A stretch of 64,000 nucleotides of DNA, taken from Rhabdophis nuchalis. Taxonomy: Eukaryota; Chordata; Lepidosauria; Squamata; Natricidae. The notes beneath the pieces were generated by a model. It ran no database searches and was not told the DNA's origin. It was given only the letters and a program-made list of their open reading frames with translations. The DNA lies in NCBI GenBank assembly GCA_039707465.1, contig CM077647.1:174895663-174959662 (forward strand), given 5' to 3'. Positions 8,971 to 20,133 of this stretch are shown piece by piece. A program made the translations under genes and the position numbers. Numbering within the stretch: position 1 is the first letter of the stretch; every line of letters starts with the position of its first letter.

Positions 8971-11900
8971 GAGATGGGGGGAGAGTGCAATTTTTTAGAT
9001 AACGTGATGCATTCTATAATACTCAAAATCAGCTCATTAATTTTATCTAAGTAAGAAAATACTAACAAGTAGTTATTAATTTTTGTTTAAGTCTAATGTC
9101 TACTTTACCATTTTGATTTGAAATCTTCCCTTCTGGGCATGGAACACAGTCATAGCAGCAGAACTGATCCCCCTCAATCGCTTTCTTCCAGGATCCAGGG
9201 AGACAGGGGTCACTGCATCGAGAATGTGGAGGAACCTGGTGATAAGCACAAAAGGTTTTGAAAGGAGAGATATTTAAAACACTTCATAATATTTATCCTT
9301 TATATAGAGAAATTATTTTTCACTTTGCAAAAGAATACTGAATTCATCAACTTCATCACCAACTTAAAAAGGTGTAGAAACCACAATGATGTAGAAAAGT
9401 TCCTGTTTGAAGGACAGGGTGGGAAAATCATAACCCTTGGTAACAAACTCATGGAAACATGGACACTCTTGTGATTTTAAATGGAAAGGCAAACCAAATA
9501 TGCAAACATGGCTTTTGTACTGTAATGTCATTTTCTCAAATTGATGAGTGTTTGATTATCAACAACATTTGAAAAGAATATTCCATTCTTTCTTTAAAAT
9601 ATATGAATCAGTTTTGGAATGAGATTAGGTTAAATATGGCATCATAATGGATTAAGACACGGTCAATTCACTAATCTGATACCTGTTTAAAAACTGGACT
9701 CCAGACAATCAAATCTTCATCGATCCATAATTCCTTCCCTGTTGGAGCCTCTGGATCCAGTTTTCCAACTCTAATTCTCTGAAAGGATCTGTTTGGAAAA
9801 GTGATTAAGTTGGTGATGTCAAATCCACCAGTTACTTTCCCTCTTTCATTCAGGAACACTCTCTCCCCAGCTGAATTGTTAAAAGAAATGCCTTGAAGAA
9901 ATGGATGGAGCTAATTGAAAAAGAAAAGAAGAGAGAGGGAATCAATAGTAATAAAACAGAAAAGAGAACATCATAATTTTCATTCACTCATTCTGCCCAT
10001 TCCAATAACTATTGTTAAATATGTAAACTAAGAAATTTTATAATCACTATTGTATGGAAATATATATGTCAATTCTTTTATTTATTTGATACTAGCTGTA
10101 CCCGCCATGCATTGCTGTGGCCAAGTTTGGTTAAATGAAAAAGTTTCCCCTCATAGACCCTCTCAGTGACCCCTTCCATCTCTGCCTCGGTTTCCCCTCC
10201 ATCTCCCTCCCCTCCCTCTCTTATTCTACCTACCTACCTACCTACCTACCTACCTACCTACCTACCTACTACCTACTACCTACCTACCTACCTACCTACC
10301 TACCTACCTACCTACTTACTGTATTTCTCCCTCTCTCTATTGCTCTACCTACCTACCTACTGTATTTCTCCCTCTCTCTCTCTCTATCCCTCTACCTACC
10401 TACTTACCTACCTACCTACCTACCTAGAGAGAGAGGAACAGTGGGGGGGGGAGCTGGCGGAAGGGGCGGCGAGAAAGGCTGCTGACTCAGCAGCAGCCTT
10501 GTGGGGGGGAGTTGGCAGAGGGGGGCAGTGGCAGAGAAGGAGAGGCCGCTGATTCAGCAGCGGCCTTGTGGGCGGGGACTTGGCATGGGCAGCATGGGCG
10601 GTGAGAGAGGCCTCTGACTTGGCAGCAGCCTTGGGGGGCAAGTTGGCAGAAGGGCGACGGCGGTGGTGGTGGTGGAGGAGAGGCCACTGACTCAGCAGCA
10701 GCCATAGGGGGGAGTTGGCAGAAGAGGGGTTGCCGCAGTGGTGGCGGAGGAGGGAGAGGCCGCTGAGGAGGTGACCATTGTGGATATGACACAGACCGCT
10801 CCACTGCCTGTGCAATTGACGTCAGCTGAAAAGTGGCCGGGTGGGAGGGGCTGCGAAGGGGAGGTGGGCGAATGAGGGAAACACACAGAAGAGCTGCAGT
10901 TTTACATTTGTGTGGCGTATACCTGGCACCGGTGTGCCATCCACACAATCTGTACATATCATTGGTGCTGCACTTGTAAGAAACGTTGTGTAAAAATTTG
11001 GTAGCGATTCATGCAGTAGCTTCTGAGATTAGCGGTTTTGAACAAACTCATAGTTAACTTTTTATTTATATAGATTATTTTTAGGAAAAATAACAATGAA
11101 CAGAAGCAGAATGCAAATAGGCTTGTGGAATTATGTAAATTGATCCAATTAGGTTTACTAAAAACAACTATTTCTAGTCAGATAATGTATAATATTTACT
11201 CATTGGTACAAAGCTATTTGAGAGTCAAAGGTCTGATTAATTTGCAGATTTTAGAATTTGAGACACAAGCTTTCTTTAATGGATAAATGAGAGTTAGTGA
11301 CTGCTGCAAACATAGGGTTATTTCTTACAATGCATGCCCTATTTAAAAAGGGCCAACTATGCCTCTAAATATCCTATGGAGACAGAAAATTCAGCTTATG
11401 ACTGAAGAAGAGAGGGAATCGATAGCAATATAACAGAAAAGAGAACATCATAATCAAGCTTCATTCACTCATTTTTCATATACCAATAACTATTATGAAA
11501 TATCTACACTTAGAAATTTGAAAATAAACATGTACATTCCATTATGTATTTGATATTATTTTAAGTAAAGATATTATTTTATTTTAAGTAAAGATAGGAA
11601 TGAACTAAAGCAGAATGAAAATAGGCTTTTGGATTTAGGTAATCATTTCTGTTTCATGTCTTCTACTTAAGCCACTAATTCAAGATGCATCAAATCTCAT
11701 CTTTCCTCGTTGGTACAAAGTTATTTGAGAGTCTGATTAATTTCTTTTAGCCAGATTTTGGAATTTGAGGCTTAAGCATTCACTGATAGATAAATGAGAA
11801 GAAGAGGCTACTGGAAACATAGAGTTGTTTCAAACTATACATGCCACATCAAAGAAGGACCACCACTTCATTCCTCTAAATCTCTGATAGGAGGCAGAAA

Positions 11901-14900
11901 GCTCAGTTTGTTATTCAAGAAAGGTTCATGAGCCATGCCAATAGTCCTTAGCAAATTGATCATTTTTGGAAGAGACAAGAAAAAGTAATGTAAATTATCA
12001 TTTTAACTAACTGTTATTGTGCAACCTCTGGTGATTTATTCAATAACTATTGACAGCTAAACTTTGTTTTGTATAGGAGCTCCTGGATGGCCAGAATAGC
12101 AGAATACCTAAATGACAAAATAAGAAAACAAACCAGTTTTTCTGTATCTGTTTTATACAACCAAACTTCACAGAATTGGTAGGGACATTGGATATTATAG
12201 TCCACCACCCTGGTCATGGAGATACTACAACAATTTAGAGGCTCTAACCTCTTCATAAAAATCTCTACTTAGGTAGCACCCATGATTTCTAAAGGCACAC
12301 ATTTTATACGAATTCATTGTGCCTTATTTCTATGTTTTTCTCATACTTAAGTTGATTCCACATGCAGAAAATATTAAGACTTTCCACAATGGGTTCAAAA
12401 GAGAATTCTACATCAAACTGCTGATTGAAATAAAAGAAGAGTCCAAAGCAAAGGGAATACCTGCCAAGGCTGCAGCTGTGGAAGATCAGATGTTTTGCCC
12501 ATTGTGGTTTTCCTCCTATTGGACCTCAACATGTGTAGAGCCTGCAAAGCATGAGCCACAGCATAAACAGCATTGTAGACGCTGTAGCTTTGGCCAGTCA
12601 TTTCCATTTCAAACAGAGGTGCAGGAAGATCCTCCAGCTTCATCTCCTCAGTGCATTTCCTATTGTCTATTTCTTGTAACTCTGGCTTTGGAAATGAACA
12701 ATCAAATGACTGTTCCCAAATATGCTGTCGAAAGCCATCTCTGGAGTCTGAAAGAGGATTGATGGCCTGAAGAAATTCCCTGAAACCTACAACTGCTCTT
12801 GAATGAACACTGAAGGAAAGAGCCCCATGGTACATCTGGAGACCCCATTTGATTTGAACGCCTGCTAATGCAAAATCAATCTTTGCAGTCACGATCCACA
12901 CCTTTCCATATAAGGCAGTTCCCTTGCTTTCAGGATCTGATATAAATATTACAACTCTTAGCCACATAATTGTCCAGGATTCTCCATAGACAAGAAATAC
13001 ATTGGATTTGGTACTCAACATCTCAACGAAAGTAATTGACACTGTTTGATAAGTGTCTTCCAGGCTTTCCAAGTGGATTATTTGGTCAAGCCTTTCTATG
13101 AACGCTGGACATATTCCATTCTGGGAAAGCAAGGGCTGCATTTTCTGTAAGAATTTTTCGCCATCGTTATTATGAACAGAAAATATCCCAATCCACGTCC
13201 AGCTGAAATGGTGAAGCAGTTGGACGATCCCAATGTACTGCTGGTCCTCTTTGGGGACCATGAAATAAAGTGAAGAGAGCTTACTGGTCTGAAATTCCTC
13301 CTGAGATAATGCGCCATATGTCAGCTAAAAGAAAGTCCAGTAGAATTTTGATGAGTCTTTTGATAACATTTAATTTTTCTCTCTTTTTTCATATAAATTA
13401 TATCCACTGAACACTTTCCCTAGCATTGCCTTAAGAATATAGAAACAAATTTGGTGGAAATATTTCAAGCATATGCACTAGATCAGGAGTGTCAAACTGA
13501 AGGCCCAGTGGCTGGATTCGGTCTGGGGGATAATTAAACGTGGCCCATGGTCTTCCCTGGAAACAGTGAAGGACCGGCCTGCGGTGGTAAAGCCTGGCCT
13601 TCGAAACCTCCATTTTGATTTTAGCATGCTGAAGCATGTCATCGCAACAAAAAATGGAGGGGACCCCCTTTGGTCTGAGATAAGTGTAGTACATAAAATT
13701 ATCTGCTGCAATGTTCTACCTGTCAATGACTACTTCAGCTTCAACCACAACAATACATCAGCTCACAATAGATACAAACCCAAGGTGAAGTGCTCCAAAC
13801 ACGATTGCAGAAAACACAACTTCAGCAACATTGTGGTCAATGCCTGGAATGCACTAAACGACTCTGTGGTTTCTTCCCCAAATCTCCAAAACTTTAACCT
13901 TAGACTGCCTACTGTCGACCTCACCCCATTCCTAAGTGTTTTGTAAGGAGCATGCATAAATGCACCAACATGCCTACCATCCCTGTCCTAATGTTCCCTT
14001 GTATTCGTCTCCATTTCATGTATTCAAAATCATGCTTATACTTTTATATGCTATCTAATATATGAAGAAGAAAACTTTATTGCCGTTATGGACCAGAGAT
14101 CAAGACAAACAAATCACATGGAGATATACAGCCGAGCCCCACTAAAGGGTGGGAGACAATAGGCAAAATTGATGATAAAGACCATTCTGTCAACCGTACC
14201 ATCTAACCGTTATGGAAATGTAAATCTATGCTTTAGGAATATGATCAGTTCAAATTGTGCATATATAGTAGATACCATGTGAGAGTTTACATGAAACCTG
14301 CATATCAGCACCTTATGCAGCCACCAAGTGATACACTGCAGACAGACTGGCCTCAGACAGTGGGACCAACCCGACCCTTCCCACGGTTCTTACATGCCAA
14401 AACTGCAGTAAATTTTTTTGCAACTTTTAGTGTGATGTTAGAGTCAGTGTCCTGGAGTAAAAGGCAAAGACTATGATTTCCGGTTAGTCCAGGAAATCTT
14501 TGGCAGATAGGGGAAATAAGTTGTAGTCTTTCCTCCCGGTAGTTGTGAATACAATGTGAACTAGCGATTCTGGAGATCGGCCGTCACATGAACAGTGGGT
14601 GGGCTTTACACCCCCTGAAAGTCTGCTATCTAGGGCATTTGAGGGGATCACATTAAAGCATGCCTTTAGAAATGCCAGCCTGTATTTAATGGAGGATAGC
14701 TCAGAGAGATATTTAGGGGGGGTGCATCAGGGGAATAATACCAAGAGAAAATGGAGAACAAATTCCTACACCAAGTGCCAAATTCTGTTGTCTTTCAATG
14801 TCATCCAAACGTTGGAATATCAACGACTTAGCAGCATCGGGGCCAAGTATAAAGACTTCAATGGGGGAGATGCCTATCTTCATGAGTTTGGTGTGGATAT

Positions 14901-16342
14901 TGCAGGCCCAAGGGCTGTGGAAGTCATCCCACCATAAGCTCTGTCCTATATAATAGTCTGGGAGTCTGGCCCACAGGGCCAGCCAGTAGCCAATTGCACG
15001 TTTCCACAGAATGGTATCGGGCGATGGTATGCCCAGTTCCAAATGGATTGCAGCATTACTCACACAAGGGGGGACTCCCATTAAGCGGTGTAAGAACTGG
15101 CTTTGAACAGACTCAAGACGGGAAATATTTGCTGGGACCCAAAGAGGAGCGCCATATCTAATATATGATTGACAAAATAAATAAATAAAAAAATCGGTTG
15201 TGGGAAAGTAATGACTTTCAAATGTTCTCTTAGCTACTCCTGGTACTCACTTTGTGTAACCAACATGGTAGTTTCAAAAAACAATGCTAAGCATTTGACC
15301 TTAAGCCATGTAAAACATATTAGCACATATTAACACAAACCTAAGCATAATTTTGATGTGTATTAATTATTCCATAACAACAATAAGATTAAGAATTTTC
15401 TTCTCAACCCCTTTAAAACTTACTTGTGGAATCTTGAAGAATCCTATAATTTCAGCTATATAAGATGATGTGACAAAATCCAGTCCCCCAATGATAGCCA
15501 TGAGATTCTTCTGACTATCACACTTGTAGTTAGGGGCAAATTCCTTGGATTTGAAAAGTAGGTCCAGAGTGGTGCGATAGGTCATCCTTGGGTTGAAGTA
15601 ACTGTCATAGATGTGGAACCCAAGAGTGACATTGGGTAAGATCTGGGAGTCCTCATTTATCTCTTTCACAGCAAATGTCAAGGCAAGGATGTGCTGGTAG
15701 AACTTCATTATGACACTGCAAAGGATTTAAATATCCCAGTTGAAAAAGGAAGTTGATTATTCTCTTAAGGTGACATCAATTCTCTATGAATAACCAACAT
15801 TTATTTCTCTGATGAAAGCGGGAAAGCAATGGGTTTTCTAACATGCTGAATTATTTGTACAACAAAGTATGTAGAACAAAAACAATTCCAGCATATAAAT
15901 CAGTCATTTATTGTATATATTTTGTTAGGAATGATGATACAGATTTAAAATAAATATTACAAATGTCCTTCAAAAGATGTTTAGCACCAAAGTTTTGTAC
16001 ATTATATTACAAGTACTTTACAATCAAGTAAAAAAAAGTATTTCCCCATAACTAGATACATTTGAAGGACAAGATATAATTTATTCTCTAATAAGAAAAA
16101 TCATGGAAATTGATTAAGATTAGAAAATGAAAAAAAAATCCTTACTTTAGTACGTCATACTGTGTTATAGAAGGATATTCCTTAAAATCAATTCCTAGAA
16201 GGTTGTAAAAGATGTGGGTTGCCATCCCACCAATGATGTAGTCACCAGGTTGGTACCACTCATGTGGAATAAGGAAAGCATCACTCGCAGGGCAGCTCAG
16301 CGTCCCTATTTTCTTCACCAGGAATACTAGGAGAAGCAACAT
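7732..16342 (-). CDS. Gene A: vomeronasal type-2 receptor (six coding exons)
   Basis: Class C GPCR predicted to act at the plasma membrane of vomeronasal neurons as a chemosensory receptor (family knowledge). Coding exons on the minus strand: 16146-16342, 15424-15715, 12461-13324, 9683-9910, 9109-9235, 7732-8630. They give 2607 nt, about 868 aa, with consistent phases and GT/AG sites (GTAAGG, GTAAGT, GTATTC, GTATCA, GTAAAG donors). Residues 1 to about 20 form a hydrophobic signal peptide. Residues to about 527 form the Venus-flytrap domain ([15 protein letters not shown] in exon 2). Exon 5 holds the cysteine-rich block. Exon 6 holds seven helices ending with LPKCYII. The start is the ATG at 16342; a GTG two codons upstream is ignored. 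Exons 1-3 diverge from genes B-D, whereas exons 4-6 nearly equal gene C: a chimeric gene. Confidence 0.93.
8921..8968. repeat. (CA)n microsatellite, intron 5 of gene A
   Basis: Pure CA run. Orthologous runs in intron 5 of B (20096-20142), C (35660-35694) and D (50703-50743) show it predates the gene duplications. Confidence 0.95.
10228..10425. repeat. (TACC)n microsatellite within the Helitron
   Basis: Tandem CTAC/TACC tetranucleotides, interrupted by short CT-rich segments. The paralogous shorter run is at 36931-37050. Open frames over it (YLPTYLPT) are artefacts. Confidence 0.9.
10441..10771. repeat. G-rich minisatellite within the Helitron (about 5 units)
   Basis: Roughly 60-70 bp units share GTGGGGGGGAGTTGGCAGA...GAGAGGCCGCTGACTCAGCAGCAGCCTT. 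They are strongly G-rich on the plus strand. Copy 2 (gene C) has lost this region by deletion. Confidence 0.8.
12160..12260 (-). repeat. Short CR1 3'-end relic in intron 3
   Basis: The motif ttcacagaattggtagggacattgg...tagtccaccaccctggtc resembles the CR1 3' end. It occurs at the same intronic position in B (22745-22870), C (37320-37430) and D (52960-53090), so the insertion predates all four genes. Confidence 0.65.
12461..13324 (-). CDS. Gene A exon 3: main ligand-binding exon
   Basis: An 864-bp phase-0 exon between acceptor CTTTTAG and donor CAG|GTATTC. It encodes the core of the Venus-flytrap (from [18 protein letters not shown] to DLPQLQPWQ). It is clearly divergent from exon 3 of B, C and D in the middle ([38 protein letters not shown]), whereas B, C and D are alike. 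Its last 20-30 bases match gene C, marking the chimera junction. Confidence 0.93.
13482..13645. mobile_element. Possible hAT-like fragment in intron 2 of gene A
   Basis: The segment starts caggagtgtcaaactgaaggcccagtggc, resembling a hAT-type terminal repeat of the CAGGGGTGTCAAACT class. The opposite terminus and target duplication were not identified. Confidence 0.35.
13660..15190 (+). mobile_element. CR1-group LINE 3' end, split by another LINE
   Basis: The plus strand at 13680-13946 encodes an RT C-terminal segment ([21 protein letters not shown]). Its tail (tatctaatatatga then ttgacaaaataaataaataaa) continues at 15171-15190 after an insertion at about 14065-15170. Same family as 2640-3440. 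Lies in intron 2 of gene A. Confidence 0.75.
14065..15170 (-). mobile_element. Non-LTR LINE 3' fragment nested in a LINE tail
   Basis: The flanks repeat atctaatatatga, a target-site duplication of about 13 bp. The minus strand encodes an RT C-terminal type segment ([20 protein letters not shown], then [19 protein letters not shown]) and ends with AATAAAG close to its 3' end. I do not recognise the clade. Confidence 0.7.
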
Positions 16343-17486
16343 CTGCACTCTTGAAAATGTCTTTGTCTTTCATCGTTATTATTTCAAGGTTTATATCTGA
16401 GAGTGCACCTAATCAGAAAACCTATCATTGGGTATTAGGATGCCCTTGAGATTGACAATTCATTTTTTGAATTGCATCTGGGTTTGAACACGTATTCTGA
16501 CAGAAGAGAATAAAGGGGAGGAAACCTGTAGCAAGGACTGTGACACACAGATGTTATTATCCTTGTGCAAATCCCCTTGGGTTCAAGATGCATTGATTTT
16601 TGTTGAATTGAAATAGCCTTCTCTGCAGTCTTTGAAGTTTTTGCCCAGTTCAGGAAGTCTGGTGATTCCTGTAGGAGATAACTATTTTGTTGTTGATAAG
16701 AGAATGGACGGATAGTGTTTAAATATTTCTTGAAAGGCACAATTGATATTTGGAATTTATATTCTGTTTACAATGATTAGTAGGTGCAGTTCACTCTCCT
16801 TTCCATAGAATTAAGATGCCTAGCAATAGTAGGATTCAATTTTTTTACTAACCATTCTGTTGGCATGGTTGTTGGTCATGGCATGGCTTCATAGGTGTAT
16901 CTTGATGGGTGTGGCATGGGCGTGGCTTGGTGGGTGTGGCAGAGGAAGGTTACTCCAAAATCCCCATTCCCTCATTTGGGATGTGGGAGGCAAAGAATAG
17001 ATGTGGGCGGGGCCAGGCAGAGGTGGTATTTACTGATTCCCGAACTACTCAAAATTTCCATTACAGATTCTCCAGAACTGATCAGAACCTGCTGAATACC
17101 ACACAGGATGCCTAGATATTTTCCCAGTCCCCCATGTAACCCTTTCCATGGTTTTCTTCCAGATCCCCCTAGATGGGAGGGAATGCCTCTATTTTTTCCA
17201 CAATTTTGGGTTGGGTGACATTTTTGTTTACTTCAGCCATGAGGAAGCAGCATATATTTTTATTCTATTTGGAAATGAACAGGAGTCTGCAGACTTAAGA
17301 TGTTACTGTGGATTTTAACCTCTTTCATGGATCAATTCAGGACAGGTTGTAACTCCATAGTAAAATCTGTGGTCATATATACCTCACAATTTCCAAAGAG
17401 CAGAAAGTTCTTCCAATGTCCTTTTCTTTCTTCCTTCCTTCCTTCCTTCCTTCCTTCCTTCCTTCCTTCCTTCCTTCCTTCCTTCC

Positions 17487-17534
<48 letters not shown>

Positions 17535-18824
17535 CCTCCCTCCCTCCCTCCAATCTGTTCCTGACTCGTTATGAGATATCATTTTATTATCATTGTTGGA
17601 CACCACAGAACTAACAATTGCACAAATTAAAATGCATCAAGTATAAATTGACTGTAGAGACCTTTTAGAGAGAGTGGGTAAAGGAGAAAAGATGTAAGTA
17701 ATATGTACTTTTTCTGTGGGAAGTCTCAGACTATCTTCTTGGAGATACTTTGCTCTTAACCATCTACTCCCTTTTGTTCCTGTCCAAGTGTTTTGCACTT
17801 ATATTTCTCCCTGTTTTCTTGTGCTTCGCTTATCTGTTTTCAGATAAGATTTGTTGATGTGGGCACTCTGTTTTGTGGGTCCTCTATGGATGCTCACAGC
17901 TGCTCCTGTTCTGCATGCATCTCTCATTCACTGCTATGGTTGTCACTGCTCATTTGGTCTGCTGTGCTACTCTCAGTCACTGCTAGACCACCACGCTGCT
18001 CTTAATCAATTCTTCACTCTTCTGCTATCTGCACTGCTACTGCTCAAGGTCTGTCAAAGCCGTTTGTCTACTGCAACCTAGCTCCATTTCACTGCTGCTA
18101 AGTGGCCTCTATTTGCTCAGCACTGACTCTGCTCAAATGTCAGGCTGGGTCACTAGGCTGCCTCTCAGCTGGGCCATCTATCAGCTGGGCCACATCTCAA
18201 CTGGGCCACTTCCCAGTTGTGCCAAAATTCAGTTGTGCCACTGCTCAGATGGGCTATTTCTCAGTTGGACCAAAACTCAGCTAGGCTAACTCTCAGTTGT
18301 GCCACCTCTCAACTTGACACCTCTCAGCTGGGCTACCTCTGACCTCTTTGTTCAAGGAGTACACATAGTTTTTTAAAAAAACTCCTCTAGCTAATCTTGA
18401 TGTTGCTCTCTTGATATAGTTTGCAAGCAGAGAGAGGTATATGTTTTTTCTATGATTTGAGCTGAATTTCAGCAGATTATGTTTTAAAATGCCAGACTTT
18501 TAATTGTAAACAAGTTCAAATCACTCTTTGGTATGATCATAGGTCAACATACAATTTAAATAAAGCATGAGACAGAAAGAAAAATACATTTCTTTTCATT
18601 TCACTGCATTTCCCATATTATTCATATCTGATAACAGGTTGCTCTGGAAATAGATATACAGGTACAATGAAACATATATAAAATGTGTCCCTTCGGGGAG
18701 AGGGGGCGGTCTATAAATTTAATAAATTATTATTATTATTAATTATATAACTTTCCCACAAAAAGAAGTCTTTCTATTCCTTTTTTTTCAACTCTTCTGC
18801 TCAGCCAGAAATATCACATGGGCA
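16343..18824. other. A-B intergenic region
   Basis: 16343-16740 is the 5' flank of gene A, related to the flanks of B, C, D and E. 16840-17110 is a short interspersed repeat (cgtggcttggtgggtgtggc; agaacctgctgaatac) of a class I cannot name. 17428-17552 is a (TTCC)n/(CT)n microsatellite. 17790-18345 is a CT-rich minisatellite with CAGCTGGGCCAC units. About 18685-18740 is a 5'-truncated LINE tail (cccttcggggagag, then taataaattattatt). The remainder is the 3' flank of gene B. No credible gene. Confidence 0.65.
17428..17552. repeat. (TTCC)n(CT)n(CTCC)n microsatellite
   Basis: A long polypyrimidine tract on the plus strand with three successive motifs. The open frames of Lys/Glu/Gly/Arg or Ser/Leu runs across it are artefacts. 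Confidence 0.95.
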
Positions 18825-19723
18825 CTAATTCCTCTTTGTGAGTTGCTCTCTGTGGTTGAGATCAGGCCGCAAAACAATGATGTAGCATTTTGGCAGGAAT
18901 ATGCATCCCAGTAATGCAGCACTGGAGGCCAAAATAGAGAAGACCTCCACAGCCACCATGGCTTTTCCTTTTGTGCTCAGATAGGCTGGAAAGAAGGAGA
19001 TCCACACACTGCAAAAGGCCAACATGCTAAAGGTGATGAACTTGGCTTCGTTAAAGCTGTCAGGTAATTTACGGGCGAGGAAAGCCACAATGAAGCTGGC
19101 AATGGCCAAGATACCCATGTAGCCCAAGACACAGTAGAAGAAGAAAGCTGACCCCTCATTGCACTGTAAAATCATTTTTTGGAGCTCTGAGCGCATGTCC
19201 AACTCAGGGAAAGGGGGAGATGTCAACAACCAAATTATACAGATACATATTTGTAACAGAGAGCATGAGAGGACAATAGAAAAGGCTAATCTCTTCCCCA
19301 CCCATCTCCTCATCTGAGATCCTGGTTTAGTGGCCATGAAAGCCACAACCACAGTGATGGTTTTGGCCAGTACACTAGAAATGGCCACTGAGAAGGTGAT
19401 GCCAAACATTGATTGTCGGAGAAGGCAGATCGCTTTGCCAGGCTGGCTGAGAAAGAACAAAGAGGAGAGAAAACAGAGGAGAAGAGAGACAAGCAGTGTA
19501 TAGGTGAGGGACCTGTTGTTGGCTTTGACAATGGGAGTATTCCTATACTTAATAAAAGTTCCAAGTATCCAAGAAGTGAAGAAGAAGAAACAAAGAGCTG
19601 CGGAGGATAAACCAATTCCTAAAGTTTCTTCAAAAGTTAGAAAGACCAGCAGTTTCAGGTTACAGCCTTTCTTTTCTTCATTTGGATAATGATCTTCTGA
19701 ACACTCAAAGCAATCTTTCATAT
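18825..19723 (-). CDS. Gene B exon 6: seven-transmembrane domain
   Basis: A 899-bp terminal exon with the family C helix bundle, continuous from the split Asp codon to REQLTKRN and stop. No frameshift. It retains LPKCYII after TM7. Confidence 0.95.
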
Positions 19724-20100
19724 CTGGAAGAAAAGTAAAGCAGTTTTACATCTATGAGCTGATAACCTGGCATTGCCCGGGTATTTATTTATATGAGGAA
19801 AGGTCTGGACCAAAGATAATTTCTAAGGTTGGATTTTTCTCCTTAATAGAGGGAGCCTCTTGTGGAGTATTGTGAAGCTGTTACCATTGCAATACTGAGC
19901 TGTACAGGAGAAGCCATTTGAAGGTACAACAGGCTGTATTGTAATAGAACACAAACCCCAAGGGGTATTAGGGTTACTTTACCCCCTTAGTATTTGTTTC
20001 CAGAGACAAATACTAAGTCAAATACTTTAAGTCAGCTGTGTACCAAGTTTGATTGAAATTGTACAAGGTGTTCCGGAGTTATTCTGGAACATACACATAT

Positions 20101-20133
<33 letters not shown>

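Larger units (their letters stand above)
10092..11074 (-). mobile_element. Non-autonomous Helitron in intron 3 of gene A
   Basis: Read on the minus strand, the element starts with TC (TCTATATAAATAAAAAG) and ends with CTAG. It is preceded by a short palindrome (GCCA...TGGC) about 10 nt before the end and sits exactly between host A and T. Gene D at about 51870 shows the empty site, with gatattatttttagg unbroken. 5' TC, 3' CTRR with a hairpin, A|T insertion and no target duplication together define Helitrons. No Rep/helicase is present. The interior holds a (TACC)n run and a G-rich minisatellite. Confidence 0.8.
318..12480. repeat. Segmental duplication, copy 1
   Basis: This block is nearly identical by eye, in order and orientation, to 27213-37635. 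It contains a V2R exon 1 remnant, an exon 3 fragment, nested CR1/hAT, several LINEs, an exon 6 fragment, and exons 6, 5 and 4 of gene A. Near-identity decays inside exon 3 of gene A at about 12480. Differences from copy 2: a 672-bp deletion in exon 1, an extra LINE at 6626-7286, four hAT minisatellite units instead of one, and an intact Helitron. The left edge may lie outside the window. Confidence 0.85.

Noticed and set aside
10135..10957. Several 100-156-codon open frames on both strands (YLPTYLPT, proline/serine-rich)
   Set aside because: They are products of the (TACC)n run and the G-rich minisatellite in a non-autonomous Helitron; no domain or conserved start.
12413..12460. C-terminal extension of exon 3 frames ([12 protein letters not shown]) as a protein end
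   Set aside because: It lies beyond the consensus CAG|GTATTC donor present in all four genes and is intron read-through.
16343..16348. GTG two codons upstream of the signal-peptide ATG as start of genes A, C, D and E
   Set aside because: GTG initiation is not expected in vertebrate nuclear genes; the following ATG opens the hydrophobic signal sequence directly.
16840..17115. Two overlapping 66-68-codon frames
   Set aside because: They overlap each other in different frames within a short interspersed repeat; no domain seen.
17332..17614. Open frames of GRKEGRKE and SLSLSLS composition on both strands
   Set aside because: They are translations of the (TTCC)n(CT)n microsatellite.
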